Assembly: GCA_965660145.1 (NCBI GenBank)
Contig: CBFHYX010000011.1
Span: 1-64,000 of the forward strand
Direction: 5' to 3'
Length of the DNA: 64,000 bases
Source of the DNA: JABURQ01 sp029243145
GTDB lineage: Bacteria; Planctomycetota; Planctomycetia; Planctomycetales; Planctomycetaceae
Shown: piece after piece, positions 51,276 through 60,007 of the stretch
Layout of the letters: every line of letters starts with the position of its first letter
How positions within the stretch are numbered: position 1 is the first letter of the stretch
Made by a program: the position numbers and the translations under genes
Notes under the pieces: generated by a model
Seen by the model: only the letters and a program-made list of their open reading frames with translations
What the model was told of the DNA's origin: nothing
The model's database searches: none

Positions 51276-52679
51276 ATGTCCATTCCTCGCGTTGCCATTG
51301 TCGGTCGTCCGAACGTCGGCAAAAGTTCCATCCTCAACTGGATGGCCCGCAAACTGGTCTCGGTGGTCGATCCGACCGCCGGCGTGACTCGGGATCGTGT
51401 CACATACACCATGAATGAGTTCAACCGTTATTTTGAATTGATTGATACAGGTGGAATCGGCATCGTCGATAGCGACGATCTCTCCGAACAGATTGAAGAA
51501 CAAATCCGCTTTGGACTCGAACAGGCCGACTTGCTGGCTCTCGTCGTCGATGGACAACAAGGCATCACCCCTCTCGATCAAACGGTCGCCCGCAAGCTAC
51601 AGAAGATCGGTAAACCGACGATGTTGATCGTCAACAAGTGCGATTCCTCCAAACTCGATGCCGAAGCCGACACCTTCCGCGCGTTGGTCGATACTGACCC
51701 GGTCATCGTGAGCGTGAAGGGAGAGCGCAATCGTAGAGAACTGCTCGAGGCGATTGTTGAAAATCTTCCCCCTGCCGACGAAACAGAAGCCGCCGAGGGT
51801 GAGCAGAAAATCAACGATCCCGAATTGAAAATCGCCATCGTCGGACGGCGTAACGTCGGTAAGAGCACGTTCATCAACGCATTGGCAGAAGAAGAACGGG
51901 TGATCGTCAGCCCCATCGCGGGCACAACTCGTGACAGCATCGATATCCGTTTTGAAGTCGACGAGAAATCGTTCATCGCTATCGACACACCGGGCGTCCG
52001 TAAACGAAAAAGCCTCGCCAACGATATTGAGTTTTACGGTTTGGTTCGCGCTCAAAAAAGTATTCGCCGAGCCGATGTGGTATTAATGTTCTTCGACGCC
52101 TCGGAACGTATCTCTCGCGTCGATAAAAAACTGGTCACCGATATTCTTGATCACGCCAAACCGTGCATCTTTGTCGTCAATAAATGGGACTTAGGTCTCG
52201 ACGAAGACATGACGACGGCTAAGTGGGCCGAATACCTGCTGAAGACATTCCCTTCAACACGTTACGTCCCCGTCGCGTTTATCACGGCTAAAGACAGCAC
52301 GAACATCAAGAAAGTCGTGAATCTCGCCCAAACCATTTTCAAGCAAGCTCAAATTCGAATTTCGACTTCAAAAATCAACAAAAGCATTCGCAAAGCGGTC
52401 GACGGAAACCAACCTCCGCATCGTCGCAACAGGCGTCCGAAAATCTACTTCGCGACTCAGGTAGCCATTCAGCCGCCGACCATCATCATCAAATGCAACG
52501 ATCCAATTCTGTTTGACGAATCGTGGAAGCGGTATCTCGAAAGTTGTATCCGAGATGACCTACCGTTTGACGAAGTCCCCATGCGACTTTATTGGCGCCC
52601 GCGTACCGATGCGATTGAAAGAGCATACGACGACGCCATCGAAGATGTGCCTGAGGAATTCTTCGATGAAGAGGAGTAG
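51276..52679 (+). CDS. der: ribosome biogenesis GTPase Der (EngA)
   Basis: A tandem GTPase needed for 50S assembly. The first G domain starts AIVGRPNVGKSSILNWM (P-loop at about 10-17), with DTGGIG and NKCDSS. The second starts AIVGRRNVGKSTFINAL (about 189-196), with DTPGVRK and NKWDL. A C-terminal KH-like domain follows (about 370-450). At 467 residues it is complete, ending in an acidic tail (EFFDEEE). Plain ATG at 51276. Cells depend on this gene in known bacteria. Confidence 0.96.
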   Translation: MSIPRVAIVGRPNVGKSSILNWMARKLVSVVDPTAGVTRDRVTYTMNEFNRYFELIDTGGIGIVDSDDLSEQIEEQIRFGLEQADLLALVVDGQQGITPLDQTVARKLQKIGKPTMLIVNKCDSSKLDAEADTFRALVDTDPVIVSVKGERNRRELLEAIVENLPPADETEAAEGEQKINDPELKIAIVGRRNVGKSTFINALAEEERVIVSPIAGTTRDSIDIRFEVDEKSFIAIDTPGVRKRKSLANDIEFYGLVRAQKSIRRADVVLMFFDASERISRVDKKLVTDILDHAKPCIFVVNKWDLGLDEDMTTAKWAEYLLKTFPSTRYVPVAFITAKDSTNIKKVVNLAQTIFKQAQIRISTSKINKSIRKAVDGNQPPHRRNRRPKIYFATQVAIQPPTIIIKCNDPILFDESWKRYLESCIRDDLPFDEVPMRLYWRPRTDAIERAYDDAIEDVPEEFFDEEE

Positions 52680-52719
52680 GATGGTTTTCATCGCTTCGTG
52701 ATTTCAATCTCAAAGGATG

Positions 52720-53622
52720 CTACGGCTTCAGGTGTTTTTCAAAGAATACCCAAAGAGCCTCGAATGACTGCTCGCGTGCTTCTCCACTAAAACCATGTCC
52801 CTGTCCTTTAAGAATCAGCAACTCGTGGGTTGCTCCGACGGCTTTCATCTTGCGATCCAAAAGGTCCGCTTGTCCGACGGGAACAAGCTTATCTTGATCA
52901 CCATGAATCGTCAGGACAGGAGGATCATCTTTGCTGACATACGTCACGGGACTTGATGATTGATAGGTTTCGGGGACTTCTTTGGGAGTTCCTCCCATAA
53001 AAAGTCGAAAGATCCAGGCAACCGAACTCCCCTCGTACGCTGAGACCATTTCGGTTGGTCCAAAAATATTAACGACGGCTTGAACCCGACTCGACTCTTC
53101 AGCATGACCACCGGTTCCTTCCAGCTTGTCAGCAGGATTCGTGAGTCCGACTAACAGTGAGAGATGCCCACCGGCAGAACCTCCCGAGACACCGATTCGT
53201 TTTTGATCGACATGATATCGATCCGCATTCGCTCTCAGCCAACGAATTGCCGCTTTACAATCATGGACTTGAGCAGGAAAAATAGGGTCGGCAGTTGCGG
53301 TTTCCCTGTTCTTCATATCGAATTTCATGAGTCGATAACTGATTGTTGTCGAAACATATCCACGCTTGGCAGCCTCAATCATCAGTGGTCGAAAATCGGC
53401 TCGATTCCCACCCAACCAGCCACCACCGTGAATAAACACAATTGCGTGAAACGGCCCTTCCCCTTTAGGGCGTGCCAAGTCGAGTTTAAGTTCTTCCTTT
53501 CCTACTGTGCTGTAGACGACATTTTCTTCGACCACATAATCGGCAGCCTCACATGGCATTGCTGATATTGAGAGTCCACACAAGATTAGTAAAACAACTT
53601 TGTTTCGAAACTGTTTCATCAA
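52720..53622 (-). CDS. secreted alpha/beta-hydrolase (carboxylesterase-like)
   Basis: 300 residues with a signal sequence (VVLLILCGLSISAMPCEA). The alpha/beta-hydrolase fold shows the oxyanion block VFIHGGGWLGGNRADF, the nucleophile Ser in GVSGGSAGGHLSLLVG, Asp in HGDQDKLVPVGQ and His in KGQGHGFSG. HGGGW and GxSxGGH place it with esterase/lipase or BD-FAE-like exported esterases, often acting on plant or algal acyl-sugars. It sits next to the sulfatase at 53705, so deacylation alongside desulfation of the same polysaccharide is plausible. Confidence 0.9.
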   Translation of the reverse strand: MMKQFRNKVVLLILCGLSISAMPCEAADYVVEENVVYSTVGKEELKLDLARPKGEGPFHAIVFIHGGGWLGGNRADFRPLMIEAAKRGYVSTTISYRLMKFDMKNRETATADPIFPAQVHDCKAAIRWLRANADRYHVDQKRIGVSGGSAGGHLSLLVGLTNPADKLEGTGGHAEESSRVQAVVNIFGPTEMVSAYEGSSVAWIFRLFMGGTPKEVPETYQSSSPVTYVSKDDPPVLTIHGDQDKLVPVGQADLLDRKMKAVGATHELLILKGQGHGFSGEAREQSFEALWVFFEKHLKP

Positions 53623-53704
53623 TCGTACTTTCCAGAATATTTTCGACCAGACAAAAGCCGGGACCAGTCCCAGACAACTTCATGACTTCCCTGAGAAACT
53701 TCTC

Positions 53705-55132
53705 TCAGCGTTTCAACACCTGCTGCATCCAGGATTCAATTCGCGGATTGTCAATGTACGGGTCGTTGTAATCCTTGCCATACGCGAGCAGTTTCTTCGT
53801 CAACTTTTTCATTATGTCGGTATGTTCCGATCGACCGGCGAGATTGATCAACTCGTTCGGATCATTTTTGACATCAATCAGCCAAGGTTCTTCATTGATC
53901 GAGTAGACCAACTTCCAGCGGGCCGTGATTGCTGACAACCAATTGCTTCCTGGCGTACTCCGCACAAAAGCAATATCGTCCCAATCTTTGGCCTCTCCCG
54001 TGAAGAGCACCGACGCATCCCGGCCATCAACTTTGTGAGGAACGGAGACCTCCATGAGGCTGAGTACGGTCGGCATAAAATCAACACAACCCAATGCTTG
54101 CGGGACCACGGTTCCCGCTTTGATCTTACCCTGGCACGTAATGAGAAACGGAATACGAGCCGAACCTTCATAGGGAACTCCTTTGTTGAGTCGTCCATGC
54201 TCTCCGCATAAGTCGCCATGATCGGACGTAAACACAACAATCGTATTCTCCAGAATCCCCCGCTCTTTCAGCGTGTCCAGAATTTGTCCGACGTTGTCGT
54301 CGATGCATTTCACCATGCCATAATATTGTTGCATCAATTTTTGTAACTGTGCCGGTTTCACTCCCGCCGACTTACCCCATGCCGGGATCTGTTCGGGCTT
54401 GCGATTGAGAGAGACCGGAATAGGAACTTTGACATCGGCGTACATGGTGTCATAAGGAGGTCGTACCGTATTGGGACCATGAGGATCAGGGAGACTCAGA
54501 AAATAACAGAATGGCTTGTCTTTGTTCACGTTGATAAAGTCGATCGCTTTGTCGGTCAGCCAGTCGGTCGAGAATGTTTCTTCATCGGCACCATCGAGAC
54601 CATAACTTGGTTTGCCTTTCTTATCCTTCGCACCCACTGCGGGACCGTCGTCGCTATCGACGAATTTTTTCCAATGCCCGCGGTTGAACATGAAGCGGTT
54701 GTCTTCAAATCCAAACTTTCGCTTCGGAGCCCATTGCGGTTTCCCGTTGCCGTCAAGATGCCATTTGCCGGCAAAGCCAGTCGCATATCCGTCTCGCTTG
54801 AGAATCTCGGCAAATGTGACAATCGAGTCATCGAGCGGGATATTATTAGTTACAACGGGCGTCTTCTGGGGATACATACCTGAGACCAACGATCCGCGAG
54901 ACGGCGAACAGACAGGAGTCGTCGCATAGAAACTGGTACAGATCGCCCCTTGTTTGGCAAGGGAATCGATGTGTGGCGTCTCGACAATATTACCGCCGTA
55001 ACATCCGAGTGTGCTGAAGTGATGCTCGTCGGTTTGAATAATCAACAGGTTATACGGTTTCGCCGCGAAAGACTCTGTTATCAATAAGCAGAGGACAGCA
55101 GCAGAAAACAGAAAACGCGGTATTGTTCGCAT
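53705..55132 (-). CDS. secreted sulfatase (type I)
   Basis: 475 residues with signal peptide (FLFSAAVLCLLITESFAA). NLLIIQTDEHHFSTLGCYGG gives the first metal Asp. The formylglycine site CSPSR is at residues 75-79 in VCSPSRGSLVSGMYP. GFAGKWHLDGNG and VFTSDHGDLCGEHGRLNKG complete the active site. The HGDLCGEHG block is typical of heparan/choline-type sulfatase relatives, but the substrate is not certain. Adjacent to the esterase at 52720. Confidence 0.92.
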   Translation of the reverse strand: MRTIPRFLFSAAVLCLLITESFAAKPYNLLIIQTDEHHFSTLGCYGGNIVETPHIDSLAKQGAICTSFYATTPVCSPSRGSLVSGMYPQKTPVVTNNIPLDDSIVTFAEILKRDGYATGFAGKWHLDGNGKPQWAPKRKFGFEDNRFMFNRGHWKKFVDSDDGPAVGAKDKKGKPSYGLDGADEETFSTDWLTDKAIDFINVNKDKPFCYFLSLPDPHGPNTVRPPYDTMYADVKVPIPVSLNRKPEQIPAWGKSAGVKPAQLQKLMQQYYGMVKCIDDNVGQILDTLKERGILENTIVVFTSDHGDLCGEHGRLNKGVPYEGSARIPFLITCQGKIKAGTVVPQALGCVDFMPTVLSLMEVSVPHKVDGRDASVLFTGEAKDWDDIAFVRSTPGSNWLSAITARWKLVYSINEEPWLIDVKNDPNELINLAGRSEHTDIMKKLTKKLLAYGKDYNDPYIDNPRIESWMQQVLKR

Positions 55133-55264
55133 AGCGGTCTCTCAAAAGTATGTGGGAATCCCATCTGCTTTATCATTCAGAGACAAAATCCCGGCGTCAA
55201 TGAATCTTTGGAAATGTGTGTCAGAATTTAGTGTCTCGCACGCCGAAATCAGGTTAGCATGTGT

Positions 55265-55352
55265 AAATCTGTTCGTCAGCGAAGATGGTGGCCAATCGTG
55301 GGAATGTTTATCGACGACCCTACCCCCGATTTACGTGGTCCGGTTTGCGTGA
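55265..55352 (+). pseudogene. C-terminal scrap of a BNR/sialidase-like repeat protein
   Basis: The frame ending at the TGA at 55350-55352 reads NLFVSEDGGQSWECLSTTL and then PPIYVVRFA. 'SEDGG.SW' is the Asp-box (BNR) motif, and the ending LPPIY.VRFA is the usual C-terminus of planctomycete BNR/WD40-like proteins. Nothing upstream continues it, so only the last 28 or so codons remain, three bases before the channel gene. Confidence 0.6.
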
Positions 55353-55355
55353 TAA

Positions 55356-56155
55356 ATGCCTGACGCACCAAAGTCTCAACCCCTCAGACAGAAACCTGTG
55401 GACAAACTCAAAGAAATCATAGAACGGCAGAATACTCTTCCCGGCAAAGTATTTGACATCACGATTCAACTTCTCATTGTGATCTCAATAGTTACATTTT
55501 CTCTGGAAACGGTTCCAGAATTGTCGGAATCAACAAAGTCCATACTCAATGGTATTGAAACATTATCAATTGCCGTGTTTACAGTCGAGTATCTTTGTCG
55601 AATTCTTGTCTCGGAACACAAACTGAAATTCATTTTTAGTTTTTATGGGCTGATCGACTTGCTGGCCATTCTACCAGCCTATCTTCAAGTCTCATTCGAT
55701 TTGCGTTCGCTGCGCGTGTTACGTTTATTGAGACTGTTTCGTATTTTGAAACTGGTACGCTACAACCGCGCGTTGCGTCGCATCCATTTAGCATTTCGCT
55801 TGGTCAAAGAGGAGCTCATTCTATTCATGAGTGTGGCGGGGATTGTCGTTTACCTTTCTGCTGTCGGAATTTATCACTTCGAGTATGAAGCTCAACCTGA
55901 GAAGTTTTGTCTGTACCAGCCAGCCTGTGGTGGGCAGTCGTAACTTTGACAACAGTGGGATATGGTGATTCCTATCCGATTACTGTCGGCGGAAGAGTTT
56001 TCACGTTTGTTGTCCTACTCATTGGACTCGGTGTTGTGGCGATACCGTCAGGTCTCTTTGCATCTGCTCTCACAAAAGCGCGCGAACTGGAACCGGATTC
56101 AAAAGCGGAACTCGACGAAGACTTGTCTGAAGTTCGCGGAGAATTCACTGAATAA
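55356..56155 (+). pseudogene. voltage-gated K+ channel-like gene with one frameshift
   Basis: The first frame (55356-55943) encodes S1-S5 of a Kv-type channel. It includes the S4 helix with Arg every third position (LRSLRVLRLLRLFRILKLVRY) split over about residues 118-140, then YHFEYEAQPEKF and a premature stop. The shifted frame, from about 55910, encodes SVPASLWWAVVTLTTVGYGDSYPIT, the pore helix and TVGYGD selectivity filter, then S6 and a short tail ending EFTE. A single missing base between the codons for EKF and SVPAS would restore a 266-residue protein. This could be a true mutation, programmed frameshifting (a TTTT run is present) or a sequencing error. Confidence 0.85.
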
Positions 56156-56183
56156 CAACAAAGATAATTCCACAAAACTAAGC

Positions 56184-57593
56184 TCAAGCAAACGCTTCCA
56201 TGATCGGCTGGCCGTGGTCAAGGAGCGGGTGAGGCCTGCCGAACATGTCGGGTAAGCGAGTCTCTAAGGAGATGCCAAGCGAATGATAAATGGTCGCGGC
56301 GACATCAGCGGGAGAATAACCACGTGTTATGGGGTAAGCCCCTTCTTTATCAGATTCGCCAATGACCTGCCCCCCTTTGATGCCGGCACCGGCAAAGAAT
56401 AAAGAGCCGCACATTCCCCAGTGATCGCGACCACCATTGCCGTTGATTTTGGGAGTCCGACCGAACTCGGTCAGAAAGACAACCAAAGTCCGTTCCAACA
56501 TCCCACGTTCGCGCAGGTCACTGATCAAACCGGCAAAAGCTTTATCCATACCGGCCACGTGATAACCTCGCTTGGCGAGTTCCGAGGTGTGCGGAAAGTT
56601 CTGACTGGCCGCGTTGTGGTTGTCCCACAGGTTGCCGTAATCATGATCGTATCCGTAATCAACCATCACAAATCGGGAACCAGCTTCGACAAGACGACGA
56701 GCCATCAAGCAGCGCCCACCCAGTTTGGTTTTTCCATATCGCTCGCGGACTTCTTCAGACTCGGAACTGATATCGAATGCGGATCGCACTTTTTCAGACA
56801 GCAGCAAATTTAAGGCAGACGAATAGTTGCCTTCGATCGTTTCAAATTCCTGCCGCTTCTCGGCATCTTGCAGAGAAGCTTCGAGCCGGTCGCGAAGTTT
56901 GGCACGACGAGTCAGTCGCGATCCCGAAAGATCTTCCAGAAAGCTGAGTTCTTTGGGATTGAGATCTTCCTCAGCCAACGGCGACGGATTTTCGACGACC
57001 TTACCCGTGGTGAAGTCGGGATTGTCGGGTTGTCCACCGAGACAGAACGGAGCGTACTGATTTCCCAACCAACCGCCGACAAACAGGTTGTGAGGTGGTG
57101 GACCGGGGCGTGTGATTCCGGGAACCGCGATGTAACCGGGAAGCCCATTCCGCGGACCTTGCAAGGAATTGACAATGGCTCCAATGTTCGGCTCGGTGAA
57201 GAGTTGAGCCTTAGTCACCTTACGCCCCGAGAGTGTGTAAACCTGGCTCAACAAATGATCGTTACTATCGTGAGAGAAGGTTCGCAAGACTGCCAACTCA
57301 TCGGTCACTTTTGCCAACTCGGGACAGGTCTCGCTGAAATGGATACCAGAAGTTTTGGTAGCAATATCGGTCAGTGTCCCGCGAATTGTTTCCGGCGCGT
57401 CGGGCTTCGGATCAAAAGAATCGAGATGCGGGACACCACCACCCATCCACAGATAGATGACCGAGTCAGCCGTACCACTGTCGACGGCGGCCGCCGTCAG
57501 CTCATCTGTGAACTCTGGTAGCAATTGCCCTGAGACGGTGATTGCACCGACCTTAAGAGCATCGCGACGTGAGAATGATTGGGGAGATTCCAT
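56184..57593 (-). CDS. DUF1501 protein (Tat-type leader)
   Basis: 469 residues. The leader SRRDALKVGAITVSGQLLPE has a twin-Arg motif followed by a hydrophobic stretch, so export by Tat is likely. The body matches the DUF1501 family with an alkaline-phosphatase-like fold: VIYLWMGGGVPHLDSFDPKPDAP, FSHDSNDHLLSQVYTLSGR, FVMVDYGYDHDYGNLWDNH and FLTEFGRTPKINGNGGRDHWG. Usually such genes sit beside a DUF1553 gene, but here none is seen. Role unknown; sulfatase-like chemistry is suggested by the fold only. Confidence 0.9.
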   Translation of the reverse strand: MESPQSFSRRDALKVGAITVSGQLLPEFTDELTAAAVDSGTADSVIYLWMGGGVPHLDSFDPKPDAPETIRGTLTDIATKTSGIHFSETCPELAKVTDELAVLRTFSHDSNDHLLSQVYTLSGRKVTKAQLFTEPNIGAIVNSLQGPRNGLPGYIAVPGITRPGPPPHNLFVGGWLGNQYAPFCLGGQPDNPDFTTGKVVENPSPLAEEDLNPKELSFLEDLSGSRLTRRAKLRDRLEASLQDAEKRQEFETIEGNYSSALNLLLSEKVRSAFDISSESEEVRERYGKTKLGGRCLMARRLVEAGSRFVMVDYGYDHDYGNLWDNHNAASQNFPHTSELAKRGYHVAGMDKAFAGLISDLRERGMLERTLVVFLTEFGRTPKINGNGGRDHWGMCGSLFFAGAGIKGGQVIGESDKEGAYPITRGYSPADVAATIYHSLGISLETRLPDMFGRPHPLLDHGQPIMEAFA

Positions 57594-57717
57594 CGAACTC
57601 TCTGAAACGAAAAAGGAGTGAAATCGGCGGGCAAGTCTACATCAACACGGGTTGATGCATTGTGCCGAAAGGAGAGGGTTCACTCAAGAGGAAACTTGGA
57701 AGGACCATTCTTAAAAA

Positions 57718-58041
57718 CTACAAATGTGGATGGCCTTTGCGTTCCAACGCGTCAATCAAGTTATCGTCCTTATATTCGTAGTTGTCGGCGATGTTTATTC
57801 AGATGACTCGTTGTCGATTCAAATGCTTTCGATAGTTACGTGAAAGCTTCGAGTGATGATCGGGTTCCATGACAAAAATGACATCGGCCCATTCCAACAA
57901 GTCGGGCGTAACGGGTGTGGCCGAGTCTTTGTTGAGCCCGGCAGAAGCAACGCTCCAATCTTCCTGCTCGGCAAAATGATGCTCTGCCGTCAGACTGCGT
58001 TTTTTATTGCGACTGCAGAGAAAGAGAATTTTGTTCAGAAT
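57718..58041 (-). pseudogene. low-molecular-weight protein-tyrosine-phosphatase-like gene with lost start and internal stop
   Basis: The minus strand reads ILFLCSRNKKRSLTAEHHFA, then SVASAGLNKDSATPV, WADVIFVMEPDHHSKLSRNY and RVI*INIADNYEY, continuing DDNLIDALERKGHPHL before a TAG at 57718. This matches the family 'LFvCs.N..RS.TAE...' with the CxxN..R loop. The internal TGA is at 57799-57801, where relatives have Cys or Val. The expected first codon (before LNKILFL) is ATT at 58039-58041 rather than ATG. Two defects and no ribosome binding site point to a pseudogene. Confidence 0.8.
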
Positions 58042-58093
58042 GCCAAGACATCACTGAAAAGGAAGATGTTCGCCTTTCAGGTTATCAGATTGA

Positions 58094-58546
58094 TTATACC
58101 CCCAGCCAGTCGAACCAGACAGAACTTTCGTGACCTGCTTGTTCTGTGCGTAGAGTCCCGTCAGAGTGGACGGCATCTTTCACAATGAATGCAAATGGTA
58201 CGATCCACAGAATGTCATTCACAAACACCCACGCGACCGAATACAGCAAAAATTGGCCAGAGAGATATCCATACAAAACTCCCAGTGTTCCGCAAGTTTT
58301 GGCAACGGCACCGATTAAGACCAGCCCGTAATGGTGATACGGGTCGGTGGATGCCAAGGCGTAGCCAAGTCCATACATAAAGATCGCGAACCCACAACCC
58401 TGCCAGACCAGCGTGTTCGTTAAACCGTCGGTGTAGCCGTAGACCTGAAAAGATAAATCCGGCCAGCCCACAATAAACAGTCCCCACAAGCCACAATGGA
58501 CGGCAGCCGCGATAAGGAGTCGAGATTTCCAGCGTGAGTGATTCAT
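58094..58546 (-). CDS. small integral membrane protein, unknown function
   Basis: From the ATG at 58546, a 150-residue protein with four hydrophobic segments: LLIAAAVHCGLWGLFIVG, FAIFMYGLGYALAS, GLVLIGAVAKTCGTLGVLYGYL and LLYSVAWVFVNDILWIVPFAFIV. Short polar loops and a soluble C-terminal tail follow. I do not recognise the family. A start at 58648 would add a charged N-terminus overlapping the next gene and is rejected. It lies 67 bases after the SecD-like gene on the same strand. Confidence 0.65.
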   Translation of the reverse strand: MNHSRWKSRLLIAAAVHCGLWGLFIVGWPDLSFQVYGYTDGLTNTLVWQGCGFAIFMYGLGYALASTDPYHHYGLVLIGAVAKTCGTLGVLYGYLSGQFLLYSVAWVFVNDILWIVPFAFIVKDAVHSDGTLRTEQAGHESSVWFDWLGV

Positions 58547-58613
58547 GACGGTCTCGCAGATGCGGGTCAGATAGCCATTGATCGAACCGCATCTTCGGCG
58601 ACGATTTAACTCA

Positions 58614-59093
58614 TTATTCGGACTTTGGTTTCTGGGTACGCTTTCCAAACTCTACGACCAGCGATTTGGCTTCTATTTCACTCAACCCGGATATCTGAAG
58701 CTTGCCACCAATCTCTGATCGAATGACGGGAGCCATAAAGACTTTGCCGTTCACAAGAATCGCTAATGGCTGATTGAGATGTTCGCCGGTTAACTTTCTC
58801 ATTTTCACACCGCCTGCTTTGGTGAGTTCAAGAATAACCGTATCCTCATCAATCTGCTCATTCTTGCTAAGAGAAACTTTTTCGACATCCGAGAGATCTA
58901 TTTCAGCCTGCGGATGCAGAAAGATTTCTTTTTCGCCGTCTTTCATTTTCGAGGCTTTCCAGCCTTCTTGCTGCTCGAAAGAGGCACGTCGAAACTCGAT
59001 TGACAATTCGTTTTTTTTGACGGGGTCCTCAGCAAAAGCAGCCGACACTGAAAACAGGCAGACAAAGAAAATCGCGAAGAGTCGCATGGCCAA
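58614..59093 (-). CDS. exported protein made of a single SecD P1-head-like domain
   Basis: 159 residues with a signal peptide (MRLFAIFFVCLFSVSAAFA). The mature part reads IFLHPQAEIDLSDVEKVSLSK, VILELTKAGGVKMRKLTGEH, LNQPLAILVNGKVFMAPVIRSEIGGKLQISG and IEAKSLVVEFG. 'LA...nGkv..APvirs.I.gG..qIsG.' is the P1-head repeat of SecD, normally the periplasmic domain of the SecDF export motor. Here it stands alone, without membrane segments beyond the signal. It may bind peptides, or be a planctomycete-specific family. SecD itself is not in the window. Confidence 0.75.
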   Translation of the reverse strand: MAMRLFAIFFVCLFSVSAAFAEDPVKKNELSIEFRRASFEQQEGWKASKMKDGEKEIFLHPQAEIDLSDVEKVSLSKNEQIDEDTVILELTKAGGVKMRKLTGEHLNQPLAILVNGKVFMAPVIRSEIGGKLQISGLSEIEAKSLVVEFGKRTQKPKSE

Positions 59094-59406
59094 TCTTTCC
59101 TATTTTTGGATTTCGAATCAGTCTTCAAGAAGATGCCTGAAACATCATTGGGCAGATGCCTTGATTTATCATAAGGAAAGACGAACCGTCACATGATCGT
59201 CAATTCCTTGAAACTCGGCATAATCACAAAGTCTCCGGCGAAAATATAGCAACACAAACAGTTCTACAGAAAAGACTTAGAAACTTTCCGCATTTCTGAT
59301 CCTCCTCCCTCTGAAAAGCGTTCTCAAAGTGAATGAAACCGAATCCAACAAACACGAGATTGAACCTCAGAAAGACTTTTGAGACCGGACAAGAAAGGAG
59401 GCTGTC
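59094..59406. other. 313-base divergent intergenic region
   Basis: Between the SecD-like gene (minus) and the small membrane gene (plus). Nothing recognisable except the perfect AGGAGG near 59396-59401 before the next start. Confidence 0.4.
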
Positions 59407-59664
59407 ATGACCAATTTCATGAATATGCTGAGCTTGTTAATCTCTCCCGTGGTGGCGAACGCTGCAGTCCCTGTTTCACACTGGATGGAACAATTGTTTC
59501 TGGCAGCGATTCTGCTGCTCAGTACAGCATTCGTTTTCCAAGGAACCTGGAACGGTCTGATGGCAGAATTCCCTCAAATCGGAAGATTAAGTTACTTCCG
59601 AGCCATGCACCTTGTCTCAATGGGAGGTGTTATCCTGATCGCATTGTTTTACCTGCTCTGCTGA
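59407..59664 (+). CDS. small two-helix membrane protein
   Basis: 85 residues beginning MTNFMNMLSLLISPVVANAAVP, then two hydrophobic stretches (LFLAAILLLSTAFVFQG and HLVSMGGVILIALFYLLC) and nothing else. A perfect AGGAGG with good spacing supports translation. The C-terminal Cys ends the protein. I do not recognise a family. It could be a small stress or assembly peptide. It stands alone. Confidence 0.6.
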   Translation: MTNFMNMLSLLISPVVANAAVPVSHWMEQLFLAAILLLSTAFVFQGTWNGLMAEFPQIGRLSYFRAMHLVSMGGVILIALFYLLC

Positions 59665-60007
59665 TCAAAGATGAAATCAGACCCCTTCAAAAGCGCGATG
59701 GAGTCATCGACCTTGAAGATTTCGTCGCGTCTTTTCGCGTTGCCTTTTCAACCCGATTGATGCCTTTTCTAAACATACCGTTACAGATCGACCATAAATG
59801 TAGACTGGTGGCATCAATGACGAACCCTGTTTTCATCAAATTCGATAGGAGTGAATTAGTCTGGAAAAATCGCAATAAATGCCGAAAACAGGTATTCCGT
59901 GTGACTGCATGGGAATTTAGATTAGGTGTACCAGAGGGGAGCTGCCGAGAATTGCTCCCGTGGCCTGTAAGAATCGCCCTGAGTTTCTACATACATTCAG
60001 ATCTCTC
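59665..60007. other. 343-base intergenic region, possible old gene remnant
   Basis: No complete gene. A minus-strand frame at 59687-59875 contains FVIDATSLHLWSICNGMF, which faintly resembles a transposase DDE-type 'iDAT...' block, but too little is left to name it. Confidence 0.3.

Noticed and set aside
57799..57801. Selenocysteine codon in the phosphatase
   Set aside because: The start codon is also lost and no SECIS-like structure was identified, so nonsense mutation is simpler.
59687..59875. Possible transposase scrap
   Set aside because: Only FVIDATSLHLW faintly recalls a DDE block, which is too short to support.
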